Positions 34,965 through 42,864 of a DNA stretch of 64,000 nucleotides are shown here, piece after piece. The first letter of the stretch is position 1; every line of letters begins with the position of its first letter. This stretch comes from Thermobifida alba. GTDB taxonomy: Bacteria; Actinomycetota; Actinomycetes; Streptosporangiales; Streptosporangiaceae. The DNA lies in the NCBI RefSeq assembly GCF_023208015.1, contig NZ_CP051627.1:3516422-3580421 (forward strand). The letters run 5' to 3'. The translations under genes were made by a program, and so were the position numbers. Under the pieces are notes generated by a model, which ran no database searches, was not told the origin of the DNA, and saw nothing but the letters and a program-made list of their open reading frames with translations.

Positions 34965-36377
34965 TCAGGCGCTCCTGGCGGCGACCGCGTCGATGACGAG
35001 GAAGCCCACCAGGGAGACCGTCCAGACGGGCATCAGCCACCCCAGGGCGACGGCCACCGCGACCGCCACGGCCTTCGCCCACAGGGGCAGTCGGCGCCAG
35101 GCGCCCCGCGGGAACGGCCGTCCCAGGGCGAACCGTTCGCGCGTGGTGGGGCGGCGCTGCCACCACATCCGGTAGCCCCACCCGATCAGGAACAGGACGC
35201 CCAGCGCCAGGGCGGTCAGCGCCACCTGGTTGGGCAGGCCGAACAGCAGCCCCATGTGCGCGGCGATGCCCCAGGTGGTCATCTTGGCCATGAACGGGTA
35301 GTCATCGAACCGCAGCACGTCGACGACCTCCCCCGTCATGGGGTCGACCAGGGCCGAGTCCTGCTGGACCGGCCACTCCCGGCCGGTCTCGGCGACCTTG
35401 TACGCCTGGGTCTCCGACGCCGGGTACGTCACCTCGATCGGCCCGTCGAGGCCCGCTTCGCGTACCGCGCCCACCACCTGGTCCACGCTGACGGCGAGGT
35501 GGTGGTGTCCGTGGCCGTCCCCGGCGGCCGCGCCGCCCTCGCCGTGGTGCCCCTCCTCGAAGACCTCCGCGCTCAGCGAGGGGGTCTGCCAGTTCAGCGC
35601 CTGGCGGAGGGTGCCGATGTTCTGCCCGGCGTGGGCGGACCAGGTCAGTCCGGTGGCCGCGAGCGCCAGGACGCCGACCAGCGCCCACACGCCCACGGCT
35701 CCGTGCCAGGACATCGTCCTGCGCCGTCCGGCGGCGCCCCGCTCGGGCAGCAGGACGCGCCGCACCCGGGCGCCGGTGCGGCCGCGTCCCACCCACAGGA
35801 CGACGCCGCCCAGCGCCACCACCCACAGCCAGCTGGCGGCCAGTTCGCTGTAGAGGCGGCCGACCTCGCCCAGGTGCAGGTGGCGGTGGAGCATGCTGAT
35901 CCAGGTGCGCACCGGCAGCGCGCCGCTGTTGCCGTAGACCTCCAGGGTGCCGAGCACCTCGCCGGTGTAGGGGTCGACGAAGACGCTGGAGCGCACGCTC
36001 TCCCCCAGGCCGTCGACGTCGAACATGACCCGGGTGCTGTCCTCGGGGCCGCCGAGGCGGATCGCGCTGAGGCTGCCCTCGGGGTGGGCCTCCAGCGCGG
36101 CTTCGACCTGCATGCTGACCGGGAGCGGCTGCCCCTGGTCCGCCACGCGCAGCTGGTCGGCGTACATCCACTGCTCCAGCTGCGGGGTGTAGGCGTAGAG
36201 CAGACCGGTCACCGCGGCGACCACGATGAACGGCGCGACCAGGACTCCGGCGTAGAAGTGCAGGCGGAGGACGAGCGCTCGGAGCGGTGGCCACACCGAC
36301 GTCGGCGGGGTGTCCCCGGACGGCCGGGAAGCCGTTCCTGTTTCGGAGGGCCGTGGGGCGTGTTCCTGTGTGGACAT
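34965..36377 (-). CDS. PepSY-domain membrane protein
   Basis: A 470-residue protein of the PepSY-associated transmembrane family: four main membrane helices (the first with H-F-Y-A-G near residue 41), PepSY-type extracytoplasmic segments, a His/Gly-rich loop (H-H-G-E-G then H-G-H-H-H) that may bind metal, and W-G-I-A-A-H-M-G before the last helices. Relatives are often linked to iron or copper handling or to flavin reductase activity. The ATG at 36377 has GAAGGAG upstream. It is divergent from pdxH. Confidence 0.82.
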   Translation of the reverse strand: MSTQEHAPRPSETGTASRPSGDTPPTSVWPPLRALVLRLHFYAGVLVAPFIVVAAVTGLLYAYTPQLEQWMYADQLRVADQGQPLPVSMQVEAALEAHPEGSLSAIRLGGPEDSTRVMFDVDGLGESVRSSVFVDPYTGEVLGTLEVYGNSGALPVRTWISMLHRHLHLGEVGRLYSELAASWLWVVALGGVVLWVGRGRTGARVRRVLLPERGAAGRRRTMSWHGAVGVWALVGVLALAATGLTWSAHAGQNIGTLRQALNWQTPSLSAEVFEEGHHGEGGAAAGDGHGHHHLAVSVDQVVGAVREAGLDGPIEVTYPASETQAYKVAETGREWPVQQDSALVDPMTGEVVDVLRFDDYPFMAKMTTWGIAAHMGLLFGLPNQVALTALALGVLFLIGWGYRMWWQRRPTTRERFALGRPFPRGAWRRLPLWAKAVAVAVAVALGWLMPVWTVSLVGFLVIDAVAARSA

Positions 36378-36449
36378 GCTTCTCCTTCGGTATGTGCCCC
36401 CACAGTGGACAGGACGGAATGACTCCGCACGTTCCCCCACACGACGGTC

Positions 36450-36462
36450 ATTCACTGTGAAT
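36450..36462. promoter_or_regulatory. Palindrome upstream of the PepSY gene
   Basis: A perfect 13-base palindrome, ATTCAC-T-GTGAAT, lies in the AT-rich gap between the PepSY gene and pdxH, about 75 bases before the PepSY start. It is a reasonable operator candidate for an unknown regulator. Confidence 0.4.
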
Positions 36463-36566
36463 TGTCGTACAACTACCCAGAGTTAAACAAGGCGTCCGCC
36501 GCCACTGCCGTCCCGCCCCCATGAAAAACGTGTTCTCGGCCGCGGAAAAGGCGAGAATCGGAAACC

Positions 36567-37241
36567 ATGAGCGACCACACCGACCGCGTCCCGCTGCGCG
36601 ACCGTCTGCGCGCGATCCCCACGTTCGCCACCGAACTGCCCGAGTTCGCCCCGGACCGGGCCCCCGACAGCCCGGTGGCGCTGTTCGTCGAGTGGCTGGA
36701 GGAGGCCCTGCGGTCGGGGGTGCCCGAACCGCACGTGGTGAACCTGGCCACCGCCGACGCCGCGGGCCGCCCCTCCTCCCGGTTCCTGATCCTCAAGGAC
36801 GTCGACGAGTCGGGGTGGCGCTTCGCCTCCGACTCCACCAGCCCCAAGGGCCGCGACCTGGCCGCCAACCCGAACGCGGCGATCGCCTGCTACTGGCCGA
36901 AGCAGGGCCGTCAGATCCGGGCCCGCGGACCGGTGGTGCCCGAACCGCCGGAGCGCAGCGCAGCGGACTTCCTGGCCCGCTCCCCCGAGGCGCGTGCCGA
37001 GGCTCTCGTGGGCGGCCAGAGCGAACCGCTCGTCTCGGCGGAGGAGCGCGCCGCGGCGGTGGCCCGGGAACGGGAGCGGATCGCGGCGGCTCCCGACACG
37101 GTCTCGCCCACCTGGACGCTCTACACCCTGCAACCCGAGAGCGTGGAGTTCTGGCAGGCCTCCCCGGACCGTCGGCACATCCGGCTGCGCTACGACCGGG
37201 AGCTGTCCGGGGAGTGGAGGCGCACCCTGCTGCGCCCGTGA
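36567..37241 (+). CDS. pdxH: Pyridoxamine/pyridoxine 5'-phosphate oxidase
   Basis: A 224-residue protein matching the FMN-dependent PNPOx family: S-S-R-F-L-I-L-K-D-V-D and S-T-S-P-K-G-R-D-L for FMN and phosphate binding, Y-W-P-K-Q-G-R-Q-I-R in the middle and the C-terminal W-R-R-T-L-L-R-P, equivalent to the family's conserved end. It oxidises pyridoxine or pyridoxamine 5'-phosphate to pyridoxal 5'-phosphate. Some actinobacterial relatives are atypical, so the substrate is inferred. Confidence 0.87.
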   Translation: MSDHTDRVPLRDRLRAIPTFATELPEFAPDRAPDSPVALFVEWLEEALRSGVPEPHVVNLATADAAGRPSSRFLILKDVDESGWRFASDSTSPKGRDLAANPNAAIACYWPKQGRQIRARGPVVPEPPERSAADFLARSPEARAEALVGGQSEPLVSAEERAAAVARERERIAAAPDTVSPTWTLYTLQPESVEFWQASPDRRHIRLRYDRELSGEWRRTLLRP

Positions 37242-37268
37242 CTCCCTGCCGCGGCCGGGAGCGGCGGC

Positions 37269-38039
37269 TCAGCCGACCAGCAGGAGCAGCAGCCCCGCCA
37301 GCGCCGACACCAGCGCCCCGCCGCCCAGCAGCAGGGCGCCGAGGGGCCGCCCGGTCTCGGCGGGCGGCACGGCCTCGCCGTGTTCGATGCTGAGGCGGCC
37401 GTCGTCGGGCGCCACCAGGACCGGGTGGCCGTCCCGCAGTTCCACCCGGCCCCGCACGACCAGGGGGTCGCCCACCCGGATGGCGCGTTCCCGGTACTCG
37501 AACTCGATCGTCTCGCCCCGGAAGATCCCGGAGATGCGGCCCTTGACCCGGCCCAGCAGGTCGTCGGCCGGGGCGGGGACGCCCCGCTGCGGGCGGCTGA
37601 CGACACGCTGGAGGCACAGGTTCACCCGGGTGGTGTCCGCCTCTCCCGGGTCCACCAGGATCGGCTGCTCGCCCGGCCGCCCCCCGTCGGGGCCGGTGAG
37701 GGCGAACAGGTCCGCGGACCCGTAGTCGGCGATCGAGTCGTCGCCCAGCACCTGCTCCCGCTCGCCGGTCTCCTCCAGGGTGCGCCAGGTGGCGTAGTGG
37801 CGCACCACCTCGTGGCCGTGCCAGACGCACTCCACTCCGGCCAGCCGGGACTCCGTGGTCCCCGTCGGTCCGGCCGCCGCCAGGCCGTGCAGGGTGACCT
37901 CGCTGCCGGCCAGCGCGGTGAACGCCCCGGGCCGCAGCGCGGCGAGCGCGCGCCGCTGCAGCCAGCGCCGGAGGGCGAGGAAGCCTGCGGACGCCAGAAT
38001 CGCCGCGCAGACAAGGAGGGCAATTCCGATCACCAGCAT
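37269..38039 (-). CDS. GIDE-domain membrane protein
   Basis: A 256-residue protein with one N-terminal and one C-terminal membrane helix and a central GIDE-like domain with E-C-V-W-H-G-H-E-V. This is the membrane domain found with E3-ligase-like RING proteins in eukaryotes, here without a RING. Its function in bacteria is unknown. Confidence 0.7.
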   Translation of the reverse strand: MLVIGIALLVCAAILASAGFLALRRWLQRRALAALRPGAFTALAGSEVTLHGLAAAGPTGTTESRLAGVECVWHGHEVVRHYATWRTLEETGEREQVLGDDSIADYGSADLFALTGPDGGRPGEQPILVDPGEADTTRVNLCLQRVVSRPQRGVPAPADDLLGRVKGRISGIFRGETIEFEYRERAIRVGDPLVVRGRVELRDGHPVLVAPDDGRLSIEHGEAVPPAETGRPLGALLLGGGALVSALAGLLLLLVG

Positions 38040-38322
38040 GGAAGCCGCCTCTTCTCCGTTGTCGTTCTGCGCGGGCCGCCCGTGGTCCGTGCTCCTTGTC
38101 CGTTCCCTACTTCTTTACCAGGATCTGTCGCGGGATCGGGCCACAACGGCCTTATCGGCGAACGCCTCCAGTGATACCGGAGACGGGCGACGCCCGCGCG
38201 AATGACGGGTGGACGGCACCGGAGAAAAAGGCGAAGACCGTGGTGGGCGGGATGGTGTCCGCTCCGCCGCGGTACCGCGGCGGGTACGGACGACCGCTCC
38301 GCCACCGCTACCCTCGGACACT

Positions 38323-38862
38323 ATGCAGCCTGAGATTCATCCGGAACTGGCCAAACTGTCGTTCCTGCTGGGCCGGTGGGAGGGAGTCGGCGTCGCGGGC
38401 TATCCGGGCGTCGAGGAATTCCGGTTCGGTCAGGAGATCGAGTTCACCCATGACGGCCACCCCTACCTGAACTACCGGAGCAGGGTGTGGCGGGTCAACG
38501 AGGACGGTTCCCTGGGAGAGCCGGTGACCTCGGAGTCGGGGTACTGGCGGGTCCGGTTGGGCGAATCCGCGCAGCAGCAGGACCCCGAGCAGCCGCCCGT
38601 CCACCTGGAGGCGCTCATCTCCCACCCCGAGGGGTTCAGCGAGGTCTACCTCGGCACCGTCTTCGCGCACCGCGTGGAGATGCGCACCGACGTGGTCATG
38701 CGCACGGAGACGGGGCTTCCGGCCGCCGCGGGCCACCGACTGTACGGGTTGTTCGGCGACAACCGCGAGACCCTGGGGTACGCCTGGGACCTGGCCGCCG
38801 ACGGCAACGAACTCCAGCCGTACATGTCCGCCCAGTTGAAGCGGGTCGCCGCAAGGTCGTGA
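38323..38862 (+). CDS. Nitrobindin-like heme-binding beta-barrel protein (FABP/DUF1794)
   Basis: A 179-residue protein with L-L-G-R-W-E-G-V-G-V near residue 18 (the family's G-x-W-x-G-x-G), a beta-rich middle and H-R-V-E-M-R. Nitrobindins form a 10-stranded barrel that holds ferric heme and isomerises peroxynitrite. ATG at 38323; no ribosome site, and TACCCT 13 bases upstream suggests a leaderless message. A branched terminator lies 24 bases after the stop. Confidence 0.82.
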   Translation: MQPEIHPELAKLSFLLGRWEGVGVAGYPGVEEFRFGQEIEFTHDGHPYLNYRSRVWRVNEDGSLGEPVTSESGYWRVRLGESAQQQDPEQPPVHLEALISHPEGFSEVYLGTVFAHRVEMRTDVVMRTETGLPAAAGHRLYGLFGDNRETLGYAWDLAADGNELQPYMSAQLKRVAARS

Positions 38863-38886
38863 GCGGGAGGCGTCCGGGCATAGGCA

Positions 38887-38951
38887 GACCCTCGGGCGTC
38901 TTGTCCGGCGTGCGCCGGGGCCGGTCGGACAAGGCCGGCCACCCGAGGGTC
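38887..38951. terminator. Branched hairpin terminator
   Basis: An outer 10-bp stem (38887-38896 with 38942-38951) encloses a 7-bp stem (38901-38907 with 38926-38932). It can end both the nitrobindin-like transcript and the short minus-strand transcript from 39036. Confidence 0.7.
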
Positions 38952-38997
38952 CGGGTGTCCACCGTGGATTCGCCTGGGCGATCCGATCGTGGTCGCC

Positions 38998-39036
38998 CTA
39001 GCGGGCGAACACCTCGCGTGTCCGCAAAGAAATCAC
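38998..39036 (-). CDS. 12-residue micro-ORF with a very strong ribosome site
   Basis: On the minus strand AAAGGAGGTGG, an almost perfect anti-SD complement, lies 10 bases before a GTG at 39036 that opens a 12-codon frame, M-I-S-L-R-T-R-E-V-F-A-R, then TAG. A TTGCCC ... TAACGT pair with an 18-base gap lies about 25-60 bases upstream, and a strong hairpin follows at 38951-38887. No larger gene follows on this strand, so it may be a tiny peptide gene or a short regulatory transcript. I do not recognise the peptide. Confidence 0.45.
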   Translation of the reverse strand: MISLRTREVFAR

Positions 39037-39181
39037 TTTCGGACCACCTCCTTTCTCGCGTGCCTCCGACGTTACGCGTACCAGGGTGATCAGGGCAAAC
39101 ACTTTTTTTCCGGGCGGGCTGCCCGGTGTTCGGGCCAGGTGTCCGCCCATCCGGCCGCCGCGGGGGCATAGGCTCACAGAT

Positions 39182-40213
39182 ATGACTTCGCCGCTGCTCA
39201 CGCGTCCCGGCGCGGTGGCCGCCGAGACGCCCGACACCGACATCGCCGCCCACTACGGGGAGCCCGCCCAGGAGCAACGCGCCCTGGAACGCGGCTCGGG
39301 CTGGGTCGACCGGAGCAACCGGGGCGTCGTGCGCGTCGCGGGCCCCGACCGGTTGGGCTGGCTGAACGACCTCACCAGCCAGCACCTCCGGGACCTGGCC
39401 CCCGGGACCGCCACCGAGACCCTGGTGCTGGACGCCAACGGCCGGATCAAGCACCACCTGTCCGTCGTGGACGACGGCACCGCGCTGTGGGCCCACGTGG
39501 AACCGGGGACCGCCGCCGACCTCGTCGCGTTCCTGGAGTCCATGCGGTTCATGCTGCGGGTGGAGGTGGCGGACCTCAGCGCCGAGCGCGCGGTCGTGAC
39601 CGTCGTGGGCCCCGAGCGCGCGACCGTCCTGGACGCGGTCCGCGACGCCCTGCCCGCCGAGACCGTGCTGCGTTCCACCGTGGACGAGACCGACCTCTTC
39701 CTCCCGGCCGAGGCGCTGGCGGCCGTCACCGACGCCCTGACCGCCGCGGGGGCCCGTCCCGCGGGGCTGTGGGCCTACGAGGCGCGCCGGATCGCCACGC
39801 ACCGGCCCCGGCTCGGGCTGGACACCGACCACCGCGCGATCGCCCACGAGATGGGCTGGATCGGCTCGGCCGTGCACCTGGAGAAGGGCTGCTACCCGGG
39901 CCAGGAGACGGTGGCACGCGTGCACAACCTGGGCCGTCCACCGCGCCGCCTGGTGATGCTGCACCTGGACGGCACCGCCGAGCGGCTGCCCGAGCGCGGA
40001 GCGGCCATCGAACTCGACGGCCGCTCCGTGGGGTTTGTCGGCTCCTCCGCCCGCCACTTCGAACTGGGTCCCATCGCGCTGGGACTGGTCAAGCGGACCG
40101 TCCCGGTGGACGCGGAGTTCGTCGTGGACGGCATCGCCGCCGGCCAGGAGGTGGTGGTCAGCCCCGACACCGGCGCCAACGCGCAGATCTCGCTGCGGCG
40201 GCGCCCCAGTTGA
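39182..40213 (+). CDS. ygfZ: YgfZ/GcvT-like folate-binding protein
   Basis: A 343-residue protein with a GcvT-like fold and the YgfZ signature K-G-C-Y-P-G-Q-E near residue 238. It assists maturation or repair of certain Fe-S enzymes in a folate-dependent way. The ATG at 39182 has no ribosome site, so it may be leaderless. Neighbouring a nitrobindin-like gene is common in actinobacteria. Confidence 0.9.
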   Translation: MTSPLLTRPGAVAAETPDTDIAAHYGEPAQEQRALERGSGWVDRSNRGVVRVAGPDRLGWLNDLTSQHLRDLAPGTATETLVLDANGRIKHHLSVVDDGTALWAHVEPGTAADLVAFLESMRFMLRVEVADLSAERAVVTVVGPERATVLDAVRDALPAETVLRSTVDETDLFLPAEALAAVTDALTAAGARPAGLWAYEARRIATHRPRLGLDTDHRAIAHEMGWIGSAVHLEKGCYPGQETVARVHNLGRPPRRLVMLHLDGTAERLPERGAAIELDGRSVGFVGSSARHFELGPIALGLVKRTVPVDAEFVVDGIAAGQEVVVSPDTGANAQISLRRRPS

Positions 40214-40225
40214 CCCGGCCCCGGG

Positions 40226-40975
40226 TCAGTGGAGTCGGAACACCTGGGACCCGGCGGTCTCGTAGTCGCTGTACGCCTTGGCCACGTAGGTGCCGGGAAG
40301 GGCGGAGGAGAAGATCTCCCGGCAGTCCGGCCAGGAGCGGGTGCGGTCCCAGGTGATCTCCACGGTGTGGGGGACGCCCCGGTGCAGTTCCACCGGCTCG
40401 GCGGTCGGCTCCCCGACGCAGTCGACGCTGGACCAGATGCGGTCGTCCCCGGAGGTGATGCGCAGTTCCAGGGTTTCGGTGCCCACCTGGGCCGTGCAGT
40501 TCTCCGGGCTGGTGCTGACCAGGGTGAGGGTGAAGGTGGGCTGGACGCCCGCGGCGTAGTCCTCCCGGTCCGAGCGGACGGTCACGACCACGTCCTCGGG
40601 GCCGCAGGGGGCCGCGGCGGGCCGGGAGCCGCCGCCTGATCCGTCCGAGGCGGCGCCGGAGACGGAGCCGTCCCCGCCGCCTCCGGAGGGGGACCCGCCG
40701 TCGCCCGCGCCCCCCTCCTCGGGGGTGTCCGCGTCCTCCTCGTCGTCGGCGTCGTCCGGAGGAGAGGCTGGGATACTGGGGTCCGCCGGCTCCCCGCCGT
40801 CGGAAGCGGCCCCCGCCTCGATGTCGGAGCCGGAACTCGCCGGGGTGGTCGCCTCCCCCTCGTCGTCGGAGGGGCGGCAAGCGTACACGATCAGCGCCAG
40901 TACCGCGAGTAGCCCCGCCAACAGAAAGACACGCCGCCGCCAGTATGTCGCCCTGCTCACCGGTCCCGAAGCCAT
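40226..40975 (-). CDS. Membrane-anchored or secreted acidic hypothetical protein
   Basis: A 249-residue protein with one N-terminal membrane helix (about 14-32), then a long Asp/Glu/Gly/Ser-rich disordered region, and a C-terminal beta-rich domain (from A-A-P-C-G-P-E-D) with four Cys that may form disulphides. It looks like an extracytoplasmic beta-sandwich of unknown role. It converges on ygfZ. Confidence 0.72.
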   Translation of the reverse strand: MASGPVSRATYWRRRVFLLAGLLAVLALIVYACRPSDDEGEATTPASSGSDIEAGAASDGGEPADPSIPASPPDDADDEEDADTPEEGGAGDGGSPSGGGGDGSVSGAASDGSGGGSRPAAAPCGPEDVVVTVRSDREDYAAGVQPTFTLTLVSTSPENCTAQVGTETLELRITSGDDRIWSSVDCVGEPTAEPVELHRGVPHTVEITWDRTRSWPDCREIFSSALPGTYVAKAYSDYETAGSQVFRLH

Positions 40976-41042
40976 GACCGTAAGTATCCCGGCTTTCGAG
41001 GTTTTACACCTACCCGACCCGCCGTTGGAACTCTGATTGTCT

Positions 41043-41918
41043 ATGACCGAAAACCCCTACTGCACAGCAGTTCTCGCCTGGTATGAGGGCAACGCCCGGG
41101 ACCTCCCGTGGCGCTCCGCCGACGTGACCCCGTGGGGCGTCCTGGTGAGTGAGGTGATGCTCCAGCAGACCCCGGTGGCGCGGGTCCTGCCCGCCTGGCT
41201 GGCGTGGCTGGAGCGCTGGCCGACGCCGGCGGACCTGGCGGCCGACTCCGCCGGTGAGGCAGTGCGGATGTGGGGCCGCCTCGGTTATCCGCGCCGTGCG
41301 CTGCGGCTGCACGCGTGCGCCACGGCGATCGTGGAGCGGCACGGCGGCGAGGTGCCGGACTCGCACGACGCCCTGCTGGCCCTGCCGGGGGTGGGCGTCT
41401 ACACCGCGGCGGCGGTGGCCAGTTTCGCGTTCGGGCAGCGGCACGCCGTGCTGGACACCAATGTGCGGCGGGTCCTGGAGCGCCTGGTGAACGGCAGGCA
41501 GTATCCGCCCAAGGCGCCGACCAGGGCCGAGTACCGGCTCGCCGAGTCGCTGCTGCCCGCCGAGCCCGCGGTGGCGGCGCGCTGGGGGGTGGCGGTGATG
41601 GAGTTGGGCGCCCTGGTGTGCACCGCCCGCTCTCCCCGCTGCGGGGACTGCCCGGTGGTCGACCGGTGCGCGTGGGTGCTGGCCGGGAGGCCGCCGCACG
41701 ACGGTCCGCCGCGGCGCGGGCAGCGCTACGAGGGGACGGACCGCCAGGTGCGGGGCAGGCTGCTGGCGGTGCTGCGGGAGGCTCCCGGTCCGGTGCCCAA
41801 GTCCGTGCTGGACGCGGTGTGGGACGAGGCGGCCCAGCGGGAGCGGGCCCTCGACGGTCTGGTGGCCGACGGCCTGGTCGACCCGCTGGAGACGGGCGAG
41901 TACGCGCTGCCCAGCTGA
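41043..41918 (+). CDS. mutY: A/G-specific adenine DNA glycosylase
   Basis: A 291-residue protein with the helix-hairpin-helix and catalytic segment L-P-G-V-G-V-Y-T-A-A-A-V then D-T-N-V-R-R, the E-V-M-L-Q-Q-T-P-V motif near the start and a [4Fe-4S] cluster loop C-x6-C-x2-C-x5-C (C-T-A-R-S-P-R-C-G-D-C-P-V-V-D-R-C). It removes A mispaired with 8-oxoG. The C-terminal MutT-like recognition domain of E. coli MutY is not obvious, as is common in actinobacteria. Confidence 0.93.
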   Translation: MTENPYCTAVLAWYEGNARDLPWRSADVTPWGVLVSEVMLQQTPVARVLPAWLAWLERWPTPADLAADSAGEAVRMWGRLGYPRRALRLHACATAIVERHGGEVPDSHDALLALPGVGVYTAAAVASFAFGQRHAVLDTNVRRVLERLVNGRQYPPKAPTRAEYRLAESLLPAEPAVAARWGVAVMELGALVCTARSPRCGDCPVVDRCAWVLAGRPPHDGPPRRGQRYEGTDRQVRGRLLAVLREAPGPVPKSVLDAVWDEAAQRERALDGLVADGLVDPLETGEYALPS

Positions 41919-41931
41919 CGGGTCCCGCCGG

Positions 41932-42756
41932 TCAGCTGGGTTGCACGGACAGGCCGCCGGAGCAGGGGGCGCCGGGTTCGGGGGTCTGCGGTCCCCGCTC
42001 GTAGACGCGGAGGAAGTCGACCACCCGGGTGTCCTCGGGGCTGTCCACGGCGAGCTGCTTGCCCCAGGCGGACAGCACCACCGGGGCGGGCAGGTCCGGG
42101 ACCGGGCTGATGATGACGTAGTCCCCCGCCGAGTACAGGCCGTGCAGCAGCGCCACCTGTCCGGGGTCGAGGTCCGGGTCGTGGGTGATCCACACCGCGC
42201 CGTGCTCCAGGGAGTGCACGGCGTTCTCCGCGGGCACCTGCGTGGTGTAGACGCCGCAGTTCAGCCACACGGCGTTGTGGTCGCCGCCGACCGGGGGGTG
42301 CTGCGGGTAGTCCACAATCCCCTCGACGTGGTTGTAGGAGGGGACGTCGAAGGTCTGCGTTCCGGGGACGTCTCCGGACTCCTCCGTCCCCCGGGCGGCT
42401 TCCGGGCGGTTTCCGGGGCCCGGGTCGCCGCTGCCGCCGGCTCCGCCGGTGTCTCTGAGGGCCACGGCGACCACCACCACCGCGACGGCGACGAGGACGA
42501 CCGCGCCCGCCGAGATGCCGATGATCCAGCCGAGCGCTCCGGAACCGCGCCGGGCCGGGGGCTGCTGGTACGGGCCCGGCGGATGCCACCCGTGCGGTCC
42601 GGGCGGCCCCTGGTGAGGGGGAGGCCCCTGGAACGGGGGTCCGGGCGGTCCTCCACCCGGGGGCGGGGGGCCGGGAGGCTGCTGCGCAGGATGGGTCACA
42701 GCCGTCGACCCTACCGCCACTGACCCTTCCCCCGCAGACCGGTTGCCGTCACCCAT
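41932..42756 (-). CDS. DUF3105 membrane protein with proline-rich N-terminus
   Basis: A 274-residue protein: a Pro/Gly-rich cytoplasmic region (1-70), one membrane helix (about 76-100), and a DUF3105 domain (about 135-265) with N-C-G-V-Y and S-L-E-H-G-A-V-W. The function of DUF3105 is unknown. Start ATG at 42756; a GTG at 42699 is possible. Confidence 0.8.
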   Translation of the reverse strand: MGDGNRSAGEGSVAVGSTAVTHPAQQPPGPPPPGGGPPGPPFQGPPPHQGPPGPHGWHPPGPYQQPPARRGSGALGWIIGISAGAVVLVAVAVVVVAVALRDTGGAGGSGDPGPGNRPEAARGTEESGDVPGTQTFDVPSYNHVEGIVDYPQHPPVGGDHNAVWLNCGVYTTQVPAENAVHSLEHGAVWITHDPDLDPGQVALLHGLYSAGDYVIISPVPDLPAPVVLSAWGKQLAVDSPEDTRVVDFLRVYERGPQTPEPGAPCSGGLSVQPS

Positions 42757-42783
42757 CGGTCACGACGGGTGGCGGCCGCGGGG

Positions 42784-42824
42784 ACGAGAGGAGGGGCGGT
42801 CCGTGGACCGCCCCTCCTCCTCGT
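42784..42824. terminator. Terminator after clpC
   Basis: A perfect 14-bp inverted repeat (42789-42802 and 42805-42818) with further matching flanks lies about 40 bases past the clpC stop. Confidence 0.8.
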
Positions 42825-42864
42825 GTGTCGGGTGCGTACCGGTCGGCGCGGGCCGGGTGCGGGG

